64,000 nt of DNA from an uncultured Oscillospiraceae bacterium (GTDB lineage Bacteria; Bacillota; Clostridia; Oscillospirales; Oscillospiraceae), in contig CANQXK010000005.1 in assembly GCA_947627715.1 (NCBI GenBank), forward strand, positions 45,177-109,176, given 5' to 3'. The notes beneath the pieces are model-generated. The model was not told the origin of the DNA and ran no database searches. It saw only the letters and a list, made by a program, of their open reading frames with translations. Below are positions 16,952-28,414 of the stretch, in pieces. Position 1 is the first letter of the stretch, and the number at the start of each line of letters is the position of its first letter. The translations under genes and the position numbers were made by a program.

Positions 16952-18061
16952 ATGGAAGAGAAGCGCAAGAAAAACAGGGGCCTTCTCAAGATGCTCCTGA
17001 TACTGCTCCTGCTGGCGATGGCCATTCTGGCCGTGGCCGTGGCGGTGCGCGCCAGGCAGGAGGGCGGTTTGCGCGCCCTGTGGCGGAGCGTGCGCGGCGT
17101 GAAGGAGACGGACGAATTTTTCTTTGAAAACGCCTCCGGCGGCGCTGTGGCGGACTTCGACATGGGGCTGGCCGTGGCGGCGGATTCCGGCCTTTACGTG
17201 TACGACGAGACGGGCAAACAGCTCTTCTCGCGCCTCTACTCCTGGCAGAACCCGGCCCTGGCCGTGGACGGGAGCTACGGCGCGGCCTGGAACGTGGGCG
17301 GCAGCTCGGTGCTCTTCTTTGACCGGGACGGGATCATCCGGGAGACCTCCGAGGGGAACCCGGTGGTCTCCGCGTCCGTCAACTCCCTTGGGTATCTGGC
17401 CGTCTCCACCGAGGCGGATGGATATAAGGGCGAGGTCACGGTCTACAACTCCGTGGGCACGGCCATCTACCGCTGGTCCGCCGGGAGCGGGCGGGTGCTG
17501 TCCGCGCGCGTCTCCGGCAGGGACGATTTGGTGGTCCTGACCGTGGGCAGCGGTGGCAGCCGCTTCGTGAAGCTCAAGCTTGACAGCGAGGAGCTTCAGG
17601 GCGACTATACATATCCGGGCCTTGTCATTGATTTCGCGTTCACCGATTCCGGGATCACCGCCGTCTCCACCTCGTCCCTCGTGGGCCTCTCCGGGCAGCT
17701 CCAGGAGCGGTGGACCTACAGCTTCGACGGGAGATTTCTGGAGAGCTATGCCCTCTCCGACAGCGTCTGCGCCATCGCCCTGGCGGATTTCCAGGTGGGG
17801 GGCGGCAGGGCGGTGGAGACCGTCGCCGCCGGGGGCGGCCTGAAGGGGACCCTGACCCTGGCCCAGGCCCCGGAGGACCTGGACGCGCGCGGCGGACAGG
17901 TGGCGGTGCTGACGCAGGATTCCGCCGCCGTATACTCCGACGCCCTTGAGGAGCTGAGCCGCTACGACTGCTCCTTCGGCGCGGGCCGGACGCAGCTGCG
18001 CGCCGACGGCACGGTTTTGTGCGCGGGGACGTTTTCAGCCTACGTCTACGGGGAGAAATGA
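16952..18061 (+). CDS. DUF5711-type membrane-anchored beta-propeller protein
   Basis: 369 residues. A lysine/arginine-rich start (EEKRKKNRG) is followed by one membrane segment (about residues 12-32). The remaining 330 residues are on the outer face and show repeated four-strand units (GLYVYDETG, GGSSVLFFDRDG, GEVTVYNSVG, TAIYRWSAG), consistent with a PQQ/WD-like propeller, as in the clostridial DUF5711 family. No enzymatic motif. It sits upstream of a CvpA-family gene with a 52-base gap and reads in the same direction. Cell-envelope scaffold or sensor is a reasonable guess. GGAGACGCC precedes ATG. Confidence 0.75.
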   Translation: MEEKRKKNRGLLKMLLILLLLAMAILAVAVAVRARQEGGLRALWRSVRGVKETDEFFFENASGGAVADFDMGLAVAADSGLYVYDETGKQLFSRLYSWQNPALAVDGSYGAAWNVGGSSVLFFDRDGIIRETSEGNPVVSASVNSLGYLAVSTEADGYKGEVTVYNSVGTAIYRWSAGSGRVLSARVSGRDDLVVLTVGSGGSRFVKLKLDSEELQGDYTYPGLVIDFAFTDSGITAVSTSSLVGLSGQLQERWTYSFDGRFLESYALSDSVCAIALADFQVGGGRAVETVAAGGGLKGTLTLAQAPEDLDARGGQVAVLTQDSAAVYSDALEELSRYDCSFGAGRTQLRADGTVLCAGTFSAYVYGEK

Positions 18062-18113
18062 CCCCGCCGGATGGGGGAGAACATGAATACCTTGATTTTC
18101 TGGAGGAAGTACT

Positions 18114-18830
18114 GTGAGATTGACCATTGATCTTGTGCTGGCAGCCATCGTGTGCCTGTGCGCCTGGAGGGGGTTCCGCACGGGGATCATCAACGGTGTC
18201 TCGTGGATATTGGCCATCGTGATCGCCGTCTACTGCGCGAATATCGCCTCCACCGCCTATCACGGGGAGTTTTCGGATATGGTGGAACCCTTCGCCGTCA
18301 GCGTTGTGGAAAAGACCGTCCGGGGCGACGACAGCGCGGAGGAGGGCGGCGCCGTCATCGACGAGGCGGATATGGACCTGGAAAAGTGGGAGAGGTTAGA
18401 CCCCTACGAGGTCTCCATGGCGGTCCTCACGAAGCTGGGTATGTGCCGCAGCGCCGCCGATTCCCTGGCCCAGGAGGTGGCCTCCACCAATGACCAGGTG
18501 GACAACGACATGATCGAGGAGCTGACGGTCCTCATCTGCGACCGCCTCACCTATGTGGCCATCTTTGCCATCGCCTTTATCCTCATCGCCATCGTCTTCA
18601 CCGTGGTGGGAAATATCTTCGATTTCTCCTTCGGCATTCCGGGACACGAGAACCTGAACCACGTCACCGGCGCGGCCCTGGGGATCATCCGGGGTATCCT
18701 CATTCTCATGGTCATCGGTTGTTTTGCGCGGTATACGGGCATACTGATTTCCCAGGAGACCGTGGGGAAGACATTCTTGCTCAGTAAATTTGTGGATACC
18801 AACAAGATCGCCCAGCTTCTGAACATATAA
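18114..18830 (+). CDS. CvpA family membrane protein
   Basis: 238 residues. N-terminal LDLVLA-like start, CAWRGFRTGIINGVSWILAIV (segment 1-2) and a C-terminal pair of segments with the family pattern GAALGIIRGILILMVIG. About four membrane segments; a charged loop of roughly 70 residues sits between segments 2 and 3. CvpA proteins are tied to envelope homeostasis and colicin V export in enterobacteria; function in clostridia is unsettled. GTG start after TGGAGGAAG. Confidence 0.8.
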   Translation: MRLTIDLVLAAIVCLCAWRGFRTGIINGVSWILAIVIAVYCANIASTAYHGEFSDMVEPFAVSVVEKTVRGDDSAEEGGAVIDEADMDLEKWERLDPYEVSMAVLTKLGMCRSAADSLAQEVASTNDQVDNDMIEELTVLICDRLTYVAIFAIAFILIAIVFTVVGNIFDFSFGIPGHENLNHVTGAALGIIRGILILMVIGCFARYTGILISQETVGKTFLLSKFVDTNKIAQLLNI

Positions 18831-18878
18831 TGGAGCCATAGGCCGGCCCTACGCTTTTTTCATGAAAAGGAGTTAACC

Positions 18879-21212
<2,334 letters not shown>

Positions 21213-21221
21213 GAGGATACT

Positions 21222-22622
21222 GTGAAAGGAAAGCCGGGGGTCCCCCCGGCTTTGTCCGACGCCATGAGAGAGCTTCAGAAAAACGACATCGTGAATACCG
21301 TCTGTACCGGCTACGCCTCCGACGGCATGGGCGTGACCCATATCGACGGCCGCGCCGTGTTCGTCTCCGGGGCCGTTGCGGGGGAGGCGTGCGAGATCCG
21401 CATCCTCAAGGTGCTGAAAAACGCCGCCTTCGCCAGGGTGGAGCGCGTCCTGACGCCCTCGCCTGAGCGGTGCGATCCCGGCTGCCCCCACTACCCGGCC
21501 TGCGGCGGGTGCAGGACGCGGCACATGAGCTACGCCGAGGAGCTGCGTTTTAAAAAGCAAAAGGTGGAGGACGCCCTCCGGCGCATCGGCGGCGCGGACG
21601 TCACGCTGGAGGCCATACACGCCTCCCCGGAGACGGACCGCTACCGAAACAAGGCCCAGCTGCCGGTGGGGGAGGGACCGCGGATCGGCTTTTACCGCGG
21701 GCGCACCCACGACGTGCTGGACGTGCCGGACTGCCGGCTCCAGCCGGAGGCGGTCTCCTGCCTTCGCGCCGCCGTCCTTGGATGGATGCGGGACTACGCC
21801 GTCCCCGCCTATGACGAGCGCGCCCACCGGGGGCTTGTGCGCCACCTCCACGTGCGCACGGGCAGTAACGGGAGCGCCCTTGTGTGCCTCGTGGTCAACG
21901 CTCCGGCGGAGAAGGAGCTGCCGGGGGAGGAACAACTTGTCCGCCGCCTTCTCAAGGCCCACCCCGCCCTTTCCGGGGCGGTGCTCTCCTCCAACACCGC
22001 CAGGACCAACGTGGTCCTGGGCCGGGACTTTCGCACCCTCTGGGGCCGGGACTTTCTGGACGAGACGCTTTGCGGCCTCCGTTTCCGCCTGTCCGTGCCC
22101 TCGTTTTTCCAGGTCAACCGGGGGCAGTGCCAGCGCCTCTACGCCCGCGCTCTGGACTTTGCCGCCCTCACCGGGCGGGAGACGGTGCTGGACCTCTACT
22201 GCGGCATCGGCACCATCACGCTTTGTATGGCCCGGCACGCATGGCGCGCCATCGGCGCGGAGATCGTCCCGGAGGCCGTGGAGGACGCCAGGGCCAACGC
22301 CCGCTTAAACGGCATGACCAACGCCGAGTTTATCCGCGGCGACGCCGGCGGCATCTCCGCACACCTCGCCCGTGAGGGCGTCCGTCCCGACGTCATAACC
22401 GTGGACCCGCCCCGCAAAGGACTCTCCCCGGAGGCTGTGGCCGCCATAGCCCAAATGTCCCCGCAAAAAATCGTCTATATCTCCTGCGACCCCGCCACCC
22501 TTGGGCGGGACGTGAAGCTCTTCTCCCAGCGCGGCTTTCTTGTTCAAAGGGCGGAGGCAGTGGATATGTTCCCCAGAACGGAGCATATCGAGACGGTGGC
22601 GCTGCTGAGCGCCGGGAAATGA
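21222..22622 (+). CDS. 23S rRNA (uracil-5-)-methyltransferase RlmD/RlmCD family
   Basis: 466 residues. An N-terminal TRAM domain (NDIVNTVCTGYASDGMGV) is followed by the iron-sulfur site C-x5-C-x2-C in CPHYPACGGC with a fourth cysteine in VPDCRLQ, then the methyltransferase domain with DLYCGIGTITL, VDPPRKG, the catalytic cysteine in SCDPATLGRD, and FPRTEHIE. Methylates uracil C5 in 23S rRNA (RumA/RlmCD type). The start is uncertain: GTG at 21222 has AGAGGA upstream, but the hairpin at 21230-21253 would then lie in the first codons. The ATG at 21264 directly before the TRAM domain is the alternative, though it lacks a good ribosome site. Confidence 0.9.
   Translation: MKGKPGVPPALSDAMRELQKNDIVNTVCTGYASDGMGVTHIDGRAVFVSGAVAGEACEIRILKVLKNAAFARVERVLTPSPERCDPGCPHYPACGGCRTRHMSYAEELRFKKQKVEDALRRIGGADVTLEAIHASPETDRYRNKAQLPVGEGPRIGFYRGRTHDVLDVPDCRLQPEAVSCLRAAVLGWMRDYAVPAYDERAHRGLVRHLHVRTGSNGSALVCLVVNAPAEKELPGEEQLVRRLLKAHPALSGAVLSSNTARTNVVLGRDFRTLWGRDFLDETLCGLRFRLSVPSFFQVNRGQCQRLYARALDFAALTGRETVLDLYCGIGTITLCMARHAWRAIGAEIVPEAVEDARANARLNGMTNAEFIRGDAGGISAHLAREGVRPDVITVDPPRKGLSPEAVAAIAQMSPQKIVYISCDPATLGRDVKLFSQRGFLVQRAEAVDMFPRTEHIETVALLSAGK
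21230..21253 (+). terminator. GC hairpin at the clpE/rlmD junction, possible terminator
   Basis: AAAGCCGGGGG pairs perfectly with CCCCCGGCTTT around a two-base loop. Only three Ts follow. It sits just after clpE and inside the first codons of the following gene if the upstream GTG is used. Confidence 0.45.
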
Positions 22623-22743
22623 GGGAGCGAGACGATGGGACACACGCTTGTAGCCGTGCCGGACGCACGGTTCCAGTCTCGGCGGTTTGCGCCGTGAGGG
22701 CCTGCGCGGGGCTTGCCATTCCACTGGACCGGGGGGGGGAAGT

Positions 22744-23427
22744 ATGAAAACATCTGATTTTGCGCTTTGGAACGGGTACATGACGGCGTGTCTCTCCGAC
22801 GGGTCCCACGACCGGGACCACGTGTACCGGGTCCTATATAACGCCCTGGACGTCGCCTCCTTCGAGCGCGGCGTGGACATGGACGTGCTGGTGTGCGCCT
22901 GCCTGCTCCACGATGTGGGCCGCCCAGAGCAATTTGCCGACCCCGCCCTGGACCACGCCCAGGTGGGGGCGGAGAAGGCGGAACGGTTCCTGCTGGAGAA
23001 CGGCTTCTCGGAGGACTTCGCCCGCCGCGTATCCTCCGCCATCCGCACCCACCGCTTCCGGCGGGCCTCGCCCCCGGAGAGCCTGGAGGCGAAGATCCTC
23101 TTTGACGCGGACAAGCTGGACGCCTGCGGCGTCATGGGGATCGCCCGCACCTTCCTCTACAAGGGCGGCGTGGGGGACCCCATCTACACCCTGGATGGTG
23201 AGGGCGTGCCCTCGGACGGGACGGACGGGACGAAGATCTCCTTTTTTCAGGAGTATAAATTCAAGCTGGAAAAGCTCTACGACCGCTTTTTCACCGCCAG
23301 GGGCAGGGAGCTTGCCCTGGAGCGGCGGCAGGCGGCGGAGGATTTTTACCGGGCGCTGCTGGAGGAGTCCCGGCGGCCCTATCTGGCGGGCCGGAAGATC
23401 TTAGAGACACTTTTGAAGGAGGACTGA
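22744..23427 (+). CDS. HD-domain phosphohydrolase (YedJ-like)
   Basis: 227 residues. The HD-superfamily metal motif is visible as H...HDRDH near residue 20, LLHDVG at about 58-63 and DADKLDA at about 120. The layout matches the YedJ group of predicted metal-dependent phosphohydrolases, whose substrates are thought to be nucleotides. ATG follows a run of GGGGGGAAGT. The next gene starts after two bases. Confidence 0.85.
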   Translation: MKTSDFALWNGYMTACLSDGSHDRDHVYRVLYNALDVASFERGVDMDVLVCACLLHDVGRPEQFADPALDHAQVGAEKAERFLLENGFSEDFARRVSSAIRTHRFRRASPPESLEAKILFDADKLDACGVMGIARTFLYKGGVGDPIYTLDGEGVPSDGTDGTKISFFQEYKFKLEKLYDRFFTARGRELALERRQAAEDFYRALLEESRRPYLAGRKILETLLKED

Positions 23428-23429
23428 GC

Positions 23430-23786
23430 ATGGGTAAAAAGCTGAGCGCGGAGGAACGGATGCACATTCTGTGCGAGAAATCCCTGCCCCTGGTTTCAAA
23501 AATGCTGGACGGGGCCGGAGCGCCGCCCTGGCGGAATTTCGCAACCCTTCAGATCCCGGAAAACGACCGGGTGAATGGCCTTTTGGAGGTGGGGATCCAG
23601 CGGGAGCGTTGGTACGTGCTGGCCGGGGTCATCCCCGCAGGGACAGACCGGCTCGTCTCCCAGTACTTAAAGCAGGGCACGAAAGAGGAGGTCCGGGCGT
23701 ACATGGAGGGACCCGACAGCCCAAGGGAGATGGAAGCGGCGCTGCGGGACCTCATCCGGCAGGTGGAGAAGGGATATGACGAATAA
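23430..23786 (+). CDS. Conserved hypothetical protein, 118 residues
   Basis: Not recognised. A soluble alpha/beta protein with a helical start (SAEERMHILCEKSLPLVSKML), a central strand region (WRNFATLQIP, WYVLAGVIPAG) and an amphipathic C-terminal helix. No signal peptide, cysteine motif or membrane segment. It is tightly packed: two bases after the HD hydrolase and overlapping the GNAT gene by 11 bases, with its own AAGGAGGACTGAGC ribosome site, so it is very probably expressed. Confidence 0.7.
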   Translation: MGKKLSAEERMHILCEKSLPLVSKMLDGAGAPPWRNFATLQIPENDRVNGLLEVGIQRERWYVLAGVIPAGTDRLVSQYLKQGTKEEVRAYMEGPDSPREMEAALRDLIRQVEKGYDE

Positions 23787-24543
23787 GGAGATCGTGGAGA
23801 CCGCCCTTCGTCAGTCCGCCATCGACTGCGCCTGTGGACCCGGCGACTTTCTCAAAGACGGCCACACCCTGACCCGTTCCCGGCCCCACCCGGAGGCCAG
23901 ACGGTATCTGGAGCTTCCGCATATCTGCAATTTCGTGACCTACGGCAGCGGCGTTGTCGTCACGGCGGGGGAGGCGTATATGGACGCGGCGGCGCAGTGC
24001 CTTGCGCTGTTTCCGCCGGAGAGCGGGGCATACAGGCTCTTTGAAACGCCGGGGCTTCATGAGGTAAACGGCCTTTTCGCGCCCCTGGGAGGGACAGTGC
24101 GGCATATGGCGGAGTACTTTTTGCCGGACGCGGACCTTCTGAGGCCCCAAAAATGCCCTTATGAGACGAGGCTTTTGACGAAAGAGGACTTTTCCGGCCT
24201 CTATACCCCGGCGTGGTCCAACGCCCTTTGTGAAAAGCGCCGGGAGCTGGACGTTCTGGGCGTGGGGGCATACTGCAACGGCACTTTGGTGGGGCTGGCC
24301 GGGTGCTCCGCCGACTGCGAGACCATGTGGCAGATCGGCGTTGACGTGCTGCCAGCGTATCGGAAGAGGGGCGTCGCCTCGGCGCTGACCTCCCGGCTGG
24401 CGCTGGAGATCATGGAGCGCGGCAAGGTCCCCTTCTACTGCGCCGCCTGGTCCAACCTCCCCTCCGTCCGCAACGCCCTCCGTTCCGGCTTCCGCCCCGC
24501 CTGGGTGGAGCTGACGGTGAAGAGGAAAGGAGAGAGCCTGTGA
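23776..24543 (+). CDS. GNAT family N-acetyltransferase
   Basis: 255 residues. The C-terminal half has the GNAT fold, with the acetyl-CoA loop IGVDVLPAYRKRGVASALTSRL (motif A) and the following AAWSNLPSVRNALRSGF (motif B). The N-terminal 130 residues form a second, degenerate GNAT-like half, a layout seen in several clostridial two-lobed acetyltransferases. Substrate unknown. Start overlaps the preceding gene; the stop overlaps the GTG of the next (GTGA). Confidence 0.82.
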   Translation: MTNKEIVETALRQSAIDCACGPGDFLKDGHTLTRSRPHPEARRYLELPHICNFVTYGSGVVVTAGEAYMDAAAQCLALFPPESGAYRLFETPGLHEVNGLFAPLGGTVRHMAEYFLPDADLLRPQKCPYETRLLTKEDFSGLYTPAWSNALCEKRRELDVLGVGAYCNGTLVGLAGCSADCETMWQIGVDVLPAYRKRGVASALTSRLALEIMERGKVPFYCAAWSNLPSVRNALRSGFRPAWVELTVKRKGESL

Positions 24544-24836
24544 AAACCGAATGGAAGTGCTTTTGGCTGGAGCTGGCCGTCTGGGCGCTGATGCTCGCCG
24601 GCATCCCGGTGGTTGTGCTGTCCCATGGCTTGGGCGGGAAAATTTCAGCCGCCGCGATCTTTGCGTCTGCCTGGATCCTGTCGATTTTCGGCCTCATCCA
24701 GTGGGAACACATCCCCGAGAAGGAGCGGGAAAAGCAGGAACGGGCGTCCCGTTTTCTGCGCGTCAAGTATACTATCATCTGGCATCTCCCGCTTGTTTTG
24801 CCGATTTTTATTCTGCTTGTGTTTGTCCTGGACTGA
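24540..24836 (+). CDS. Small membrane protein, first of a tandem pair
   Basis: 98 residues with three predicted membrane segments (about 9-28, 36-52, 76-97) and a charged loop (EKEREKQERASR). The start KCFWLELAVWAL is shared with the next gene (KCFWLELAAWGL), as are W..IPE.ER..... and a C-terminal LP.L.P...L segment, so the two are paralogues. No known family recognised. GTG start in the stop of the GNAT gene. Confidence 0.7.
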   Translation: MKTEWKCFWLELAVWALMLAGIPVVVLSHGLGGKISAAAIFASAWILSIFGLIQWEHIPEKEREKQERASRFLRVKYTIIWHLPLVLPIFILLVFVLD

Positions 24837-24864
24837 CAGGATCATAACAAAAGGGGGAGACACC

Positions 24865-25182
24865 GTGAGCGATAAAAGAAAATGCTTCTGGCTGGAGCTT
24901 GCCGCCTGGGGACTTTTTATTGCTGCTTTTATCTTCGGCGACTCCATTTCTGCCCATTTGAGCTGCAACGCGGAAAAGCTCATCGGTATTCTCATGTTCG
25001 TGCCGTCTTGGGTACTGTCCCTCTTTGCCCTCAATGAGTGGAGCGGCATTCCCGAAGAAGAACGGGACGAGATGAACCACCGATTTGGACGCTTTCTTTA
25101 TAGGCTCAAACCGGGTTATATCATCATGGTCCTTCCGATCCTCTTGCCCGTGCTGGTGCTGTGCGCTGTCTTTTTTGACTAA
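24865..25182 (+). CDS. Small membrane protein, second of a tandem pair
   Basis: 105 residues, three membrane segments in the same arrangement as its neighbour, with a central GIPEEERDEMNHRFGRF loop and a C-terminal hydrophobic segment ending in FFD. GTG start after AAGGGGGAG. The pair diverges in about half of its positions, suggesting an old duplication. Function unknown. Confidence 0.7.
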   Translation: MSDKRKCFWLELAAWGLFIAAFIFGDSISAHLSCNAEKLIGILMFVPSWVLSLFALNEWSGIPEEERDEMNHRFGRFLYRLKPGYIIMVLPILLPVLVLCAVFFD

Positions 25183-25211
25183 AGGAAAATCAGAATTTGG
25201 GGAAATGGGAT

Positions 25212-26198
25212 ATGAAAAAAATTCTTCTTATCGGCACCGGCGGGACCATCGCCTCGGAGGAGACGGGGGAGGGGCTGGCGCCGGGGATCACCGCCTCCGG
25301 CCTTCTCAGCCGTCTGGGCGGCCTCGGCCCGGAGACGCGCGTTGACAGCCGGGAGCTGCTGGCCCTGGACAGCACCAATATCGAGCCGCGCCATTGGCTG
25401 ATGATCGCCGGGTGCATCAAAGAAAATTATGAGAGCTACGACGGCTTTGTGGTCACCCACGGCACGGACACCCTGGCCTATACGGCGGCGGCCCTGAGCT
25501 ACCTGGTGATGGGAAGCCCCAAGCCCATCGTCCTCACCGGGGCGCAAAAGCCCATCGGCATGGACTCCACCGACTCCAGGGAGAACCTGCGGGACGCGCT
25601 TCTCTGCGCCGCCTCGGATATGCCCGGCGTCTCCATCGTCTTTGACCACAAGGTGATTTTGGGCACGCGGGCCAAAAAGACGCGCTCCAAGAGCTTTTCC
25701 GCCTTTGAGAGCATCAATTACCCGGAGCTGGGGGTCATCCGCGACGGGGCGGTGGTGCGCTTTATCCGCCAGGAGTGCGGGGCGGAGCCTGTTTTCTCCG
25801 GGGCGCTGGACACGAAGGTCTCGCTGTTGAAGCTGATCCCCGGCATCCGCCGGGAGGTGCTGGACTTCCTCTTTGAGCGCAGCGACGCCGTGGTCATCGA
25901 GAGCTTCGGCGTGGGGGGACTGCCTGAGTCCGGCGGCTTTTTCGAGTCCGTCCGCCAGTGGCAGGAGCGCGGCAGGATCGCCGTCCTCACCACGCAGGTG
26001 GAGAACGAGGGGTCGGACCTGGGGGTCTACCACGTGGGCAGCCGCCTGAAAAAGGAGTTGGGGGTCCTGGAGGCGTGGGACATGACCACCGAGGCTGTGA
26101 TCGCCAAGCTCATGTGGATCTTGGCAAAGACAAAAAACGCCCCGGAGGTGGAGAAGCTCTTCTACACCCCCGTGGCGATGGATATGTTTCCGAGATAA
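25212..26198 (+). CDS. ansA: Type I/II L-asparaginase, cytoplasmic
   Basis: 328 residues. Both catalytic threonine motifs are present: IGTGGTIAS near residue 10 and TTHGTDTL-like VVTHGTDTLAYTA near residue 85. PIVLTGAQKP and DSTDSRENL are also typical. There is no signal peptide, which fits the cytoplasmic enzyme making aspartate and ammonia from asparagine. ATG with GGGGAAA upstream; last gene of the run that begins with the HD hydrolase. Confidence 0.93.
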   Translation: MKKILLIGTGGTIASEETGEGLAPGITASGLLSRLGGLGPETRVDSRELLALDSTNIEPRHWLMIAGCIKENYESYDGFVVTHGTDTLAYTAAALSYLVMGSPKPIVLTGAQKPIGMDSTDSRENLRDALLCAASDMPGVSIVFDHKVILGTRAKKTRSKSFSAFESINYPELGVIRDGAVVRFIRQECGAEPVFSGALDTKVSLLKLIPGIRREVLDFLFERSDAVVIESFGVGGLPESGGFFESVRQWQERGRIAVLTTQVENEGSDLGVYHVGSRLKKELGVLEAWDMTTEAVIAKLMWILAKTKNAPEVEKLFYTPVAMDMFPR

Positions 26199-26199
26199 T

Positions 26200-26682
26200 T
26201 TACTTCGCGATAAGAATGACCTCGCCCGTCGCGGCGTTATAGCCCACGGTGACCTTTTTGCGGAAAAAGTCCTCATAGCGCGGGCATTTCCAATTTGTGC
26301 AGTAGATGGGCCGTGTTCGGACCTTGACGGGGTTCCCACCGGCGTCCCGGAGGTTGACGCGGAAGGTCACGCGGTTTCCCAAAAGGCCCGCGTGCTCAAA
26401 TTCCTCCAACACCTGGCCGGAGAAGACATAGCTTTCCGGCGATTTAAAAAGAGCCGCGTACTTCACTCCGAAATAGACGGCAAAGGGGACATACCACACG
26501 GTAAGGACTCCGAGTAAGATCAATAGAACGGTATTCCTGTAGCCGGGATACCGCGCCATACCGATGCAGACGATCGCGGTAGAGACAAGGAGCAGCAGGA
26601 CGTAGGCCGCCGTCAGGAGCTTGAGGTCAGAGCGGTACGCCTGGGCCTCAGCGGAGCTTTTGATCGTTTTCCGTGTGTCCAT
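26200..26682 (-). CDS. Hypothetical two-segment membrane protein
   Basis: 160 residues. A cytoplasmic N-terminus (DTRKTIKSSAEAQAYRSDLK) is followed by two membrane segments (about 23-42 and 50-70), then a mostly beta C-terminal region (VFSGQVLEEFEHAGLLGNRVTFRV) ending VTVGYNAATGEVILIAK. I do not recognise a family. ATG is preceded by GAGGTGAC. It has its own promoter, divergent from the beta-CASP nuclease, and runs tail to tail against the asparaginase gene with one base between stops. Confidence 0.7.
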   Translation of the reverse strand: MDTRKTIKSSAEAQAYRSDLKLLTAAYVLLLLVSTAIVCIGMARYPGYRNTVLLILLGVLTVWYVPFAVYFGVKYAALFKSPESYVFSGQVLEEFEHAGLLGNRVTFRVNLRDAGGNPVKVRTRPIYCTNWKCPRYEDFFRKKVTVGYNAATGEVILIAK

Positions 26683-26701
26683 GGATGTCACCTCGGAAAA
26701 T

Positions 26702-26730
26702 ATTGTACAACAAGGCGTCGAGTTTTGCAA
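26702..26730 (-). promoter_or_regulatory. Promoter of the membrane protein at 26200-26682
   Basis: On the minus strand TTGCAA (26725-26730), 17 bases, TACAAT (26702-26707). The plus-strand TATTAT at 26761-26766 may serve the divergent nuclease gene. Confidence 0.6.
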
Positions 26731-26789
26731 GTTCCCCCTGATAATACTTTTAAGTAAATCTATTATACGCCATCGCGGAGGTGTTTTCA

Positions 26790-28400
26790 ATGAAGATCAC
26801 ATTCATCGGCGCGGCCCACGACGTCACCGGGAGCTGCACGCTTTTGGAGGCCGGCGGCCACCATATCCTGATCGACTGCGGGATGCGGCAGGGCGTCACC
26901 GCCTTTGAACCCGTGCCGCTGCCCGTGGCGGAAAAGGACATCGAGTGCGTCCTGCTGACCCACGCCCACGTGGACCACTCCGGCAACCTGCCCCTCCTCT
27001 ACAAAAACGGCTTCCGGGGCTGCGTGTACACCACCGAGGCCACCCGGAATCTCTGCGAGATCATGCTGCGCGACTGCGCCAACATCCAGATGAGCGACGC
27101 GGAGTACAAGACCCGCAAGGCCCGCAGGGCGGGGGAGCCGGATGTGGAGCCGCTTTTCGACCTCAACGACGCGGAGGGCGTTTTGAAGCTCTTCCGTGGG
27201 TGCGAATACGGCCGCGCCATCCAGATAAACGAGGCCCTCACCGTCCGCTTCACCGACATCGGCCACCTTTTAGGGTCTGCCTGCATCGAGGCGTGGCTGC
27301 ACGAGGGGGAGACGGTCAGGAAGATGGTCTTTTCCGGGGACGTGGGCAACACCGCCCAGCCCATCATCTGCGACCCGCAGAGGGTGACGGACGCAGACTA
27401 CGTGATGCTGGAGTCCACCTACGGCGACCGCCTCCATGGGGCGCGGGGCGAGTACATAAACACCCTGGCCGGGTTCATCCAAAAGACCCTGGACCGGGGC
27501 GGCAACATGATCATCCCCTCCTTCGCCGTGGGGCGCACACAGGAGATCCTCTACTTTATCCGGGAGATCAAGAACGCCGGGCTTGTCCACGGCCACGACG
27601 GCTTCCCAGTCTACGTGGACAGCCCCCTCGCCAATGAGGCCACGGCGGTGTTCATGCAGTGCGACACCCAGTATCTGGACGAGGAGACACGCGCCGTAAT
27701 GGCCGCCGGGGAGAACCCCCTGGTCTTTCCGGGCCTTCGGCTCACCACCTCCACGGACGAATCCCGCGCCCTGAATACCGACATGGAGCCAAAGATCATC
27801 ATCTCCGCCTCAGGTATGTGCGACGCGGGGCGGGTGCGGCACCACCTCAAGTACAACCTGTGGCGGCCGGAGTGCATGGTGCTCTTTGTGGGGTATCAGG
27901 CGGCGGGGACGCTGGGGCGGATCATCTACGACGGCGCGCCCTCCGTCAAGCTCTTTGGGGACGAGGTGGCGGTCAACGCCGAGATCGAGTTCCTGCCCGG
28001 CGTATCGGGACACGCGGACAAGGAGGGACTTGTCCGCTGGATCACGGGCTTTGAGGCAAAGCCGAAGAAGGTCTTTGTCAACCACGGGGACGAGGGGGCG
28101 TGCGAGGAGCTGGCCCGGTGCCTCCGGGAGGAGCACGGGCTGGACGCCTGGGCGCCCTACTCCGGCACGGAGTACGACCTTGAAAAGGGCGAGTTCGTCC
28201 GCGTCACCGAGGGGGTCCGGGTTCGCAAAGAGAAGCCCGTCTCTCCCGCCCGCCGCCGCGCCGACGATGCGTACAGGCGGCTGATGGACGCGGTCAACCG
28301 CCTGGTGCTCACGGCAAAGGGCTGCGAGGGCATGGCAACAAAGGAGCTGGCAAAGCTCACGGGCATGGTCGTCTCCCTCACGGACAAGATGAAGAAGTAA
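26790..28400 (+). CDS. Beta-CASP metallo-beta-lactamase ribonuclease
   Basis: 536 residues. The metal site THAHVDHSGNLP (motif 2), GHLLGSACIEAW (motif 3), FSGDVGN (motif 4), and the beta-CASP blocks PSFAVGRTQE, ISASGMCDAGRVRHHLK and GVSGHADKEG with VNHGDEGA are all there. It belongs to the RNA-processing exonuclease group related to Thermus TTHA0252 and CPSF-73. Roughly the last 70 residues are an extra basic, helical tail. Acts on RNA in the cytoplasm. ATG follows GGAGGTG. Confidence 0.92.
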   Translation: MKITFIGAAHDVTGSCTLLEAGGHHILIDCGMRQGVTAFEPVPLPVAEKDIECVLLTHAHVDHSGNLPLLYKNGFRGCVYTTEATRNLCEIMLRDCANIQMSDAEYKTRKARRAGEPDVEPLFDLNDAEGVLKLFRGCEYGRAIQINEALTVRFTDIGHLLGSACIEAWLHEGETVRKMVFSGDVGNTAQPIICDPQRVTDADYVMLESTYGDRLHGARGEYINTLAGFIQKTLDRGGNMIIPSFAVGRTQEILYFIREIKNAGLVHGHDGFPVYVDSPLANEATAVFMQCDTQYLDEETRAVMAAGENPLVFPGLRLTTSTDESRALNTDMEPKIIISASGMCDAGRVRHHLKYNLWRPECMVLFVGYQAAGTLGRIIYDGAPSVKLFGDEVAVNAEIEFLPGVSGHADKEGLVRWITGFEAKPKKVFVNHGDEGACEELARCLREEHGLDAWAPYSGTEYDLEKGEFVRVTEGVRVRKEKPVSPARRRADDAYRRLMDAVNRLVLTAKGCEGMATKELAKLTGMVVSLTDKMKK

Positions 28401-28414
28401 CAATTTGTGCCGCC

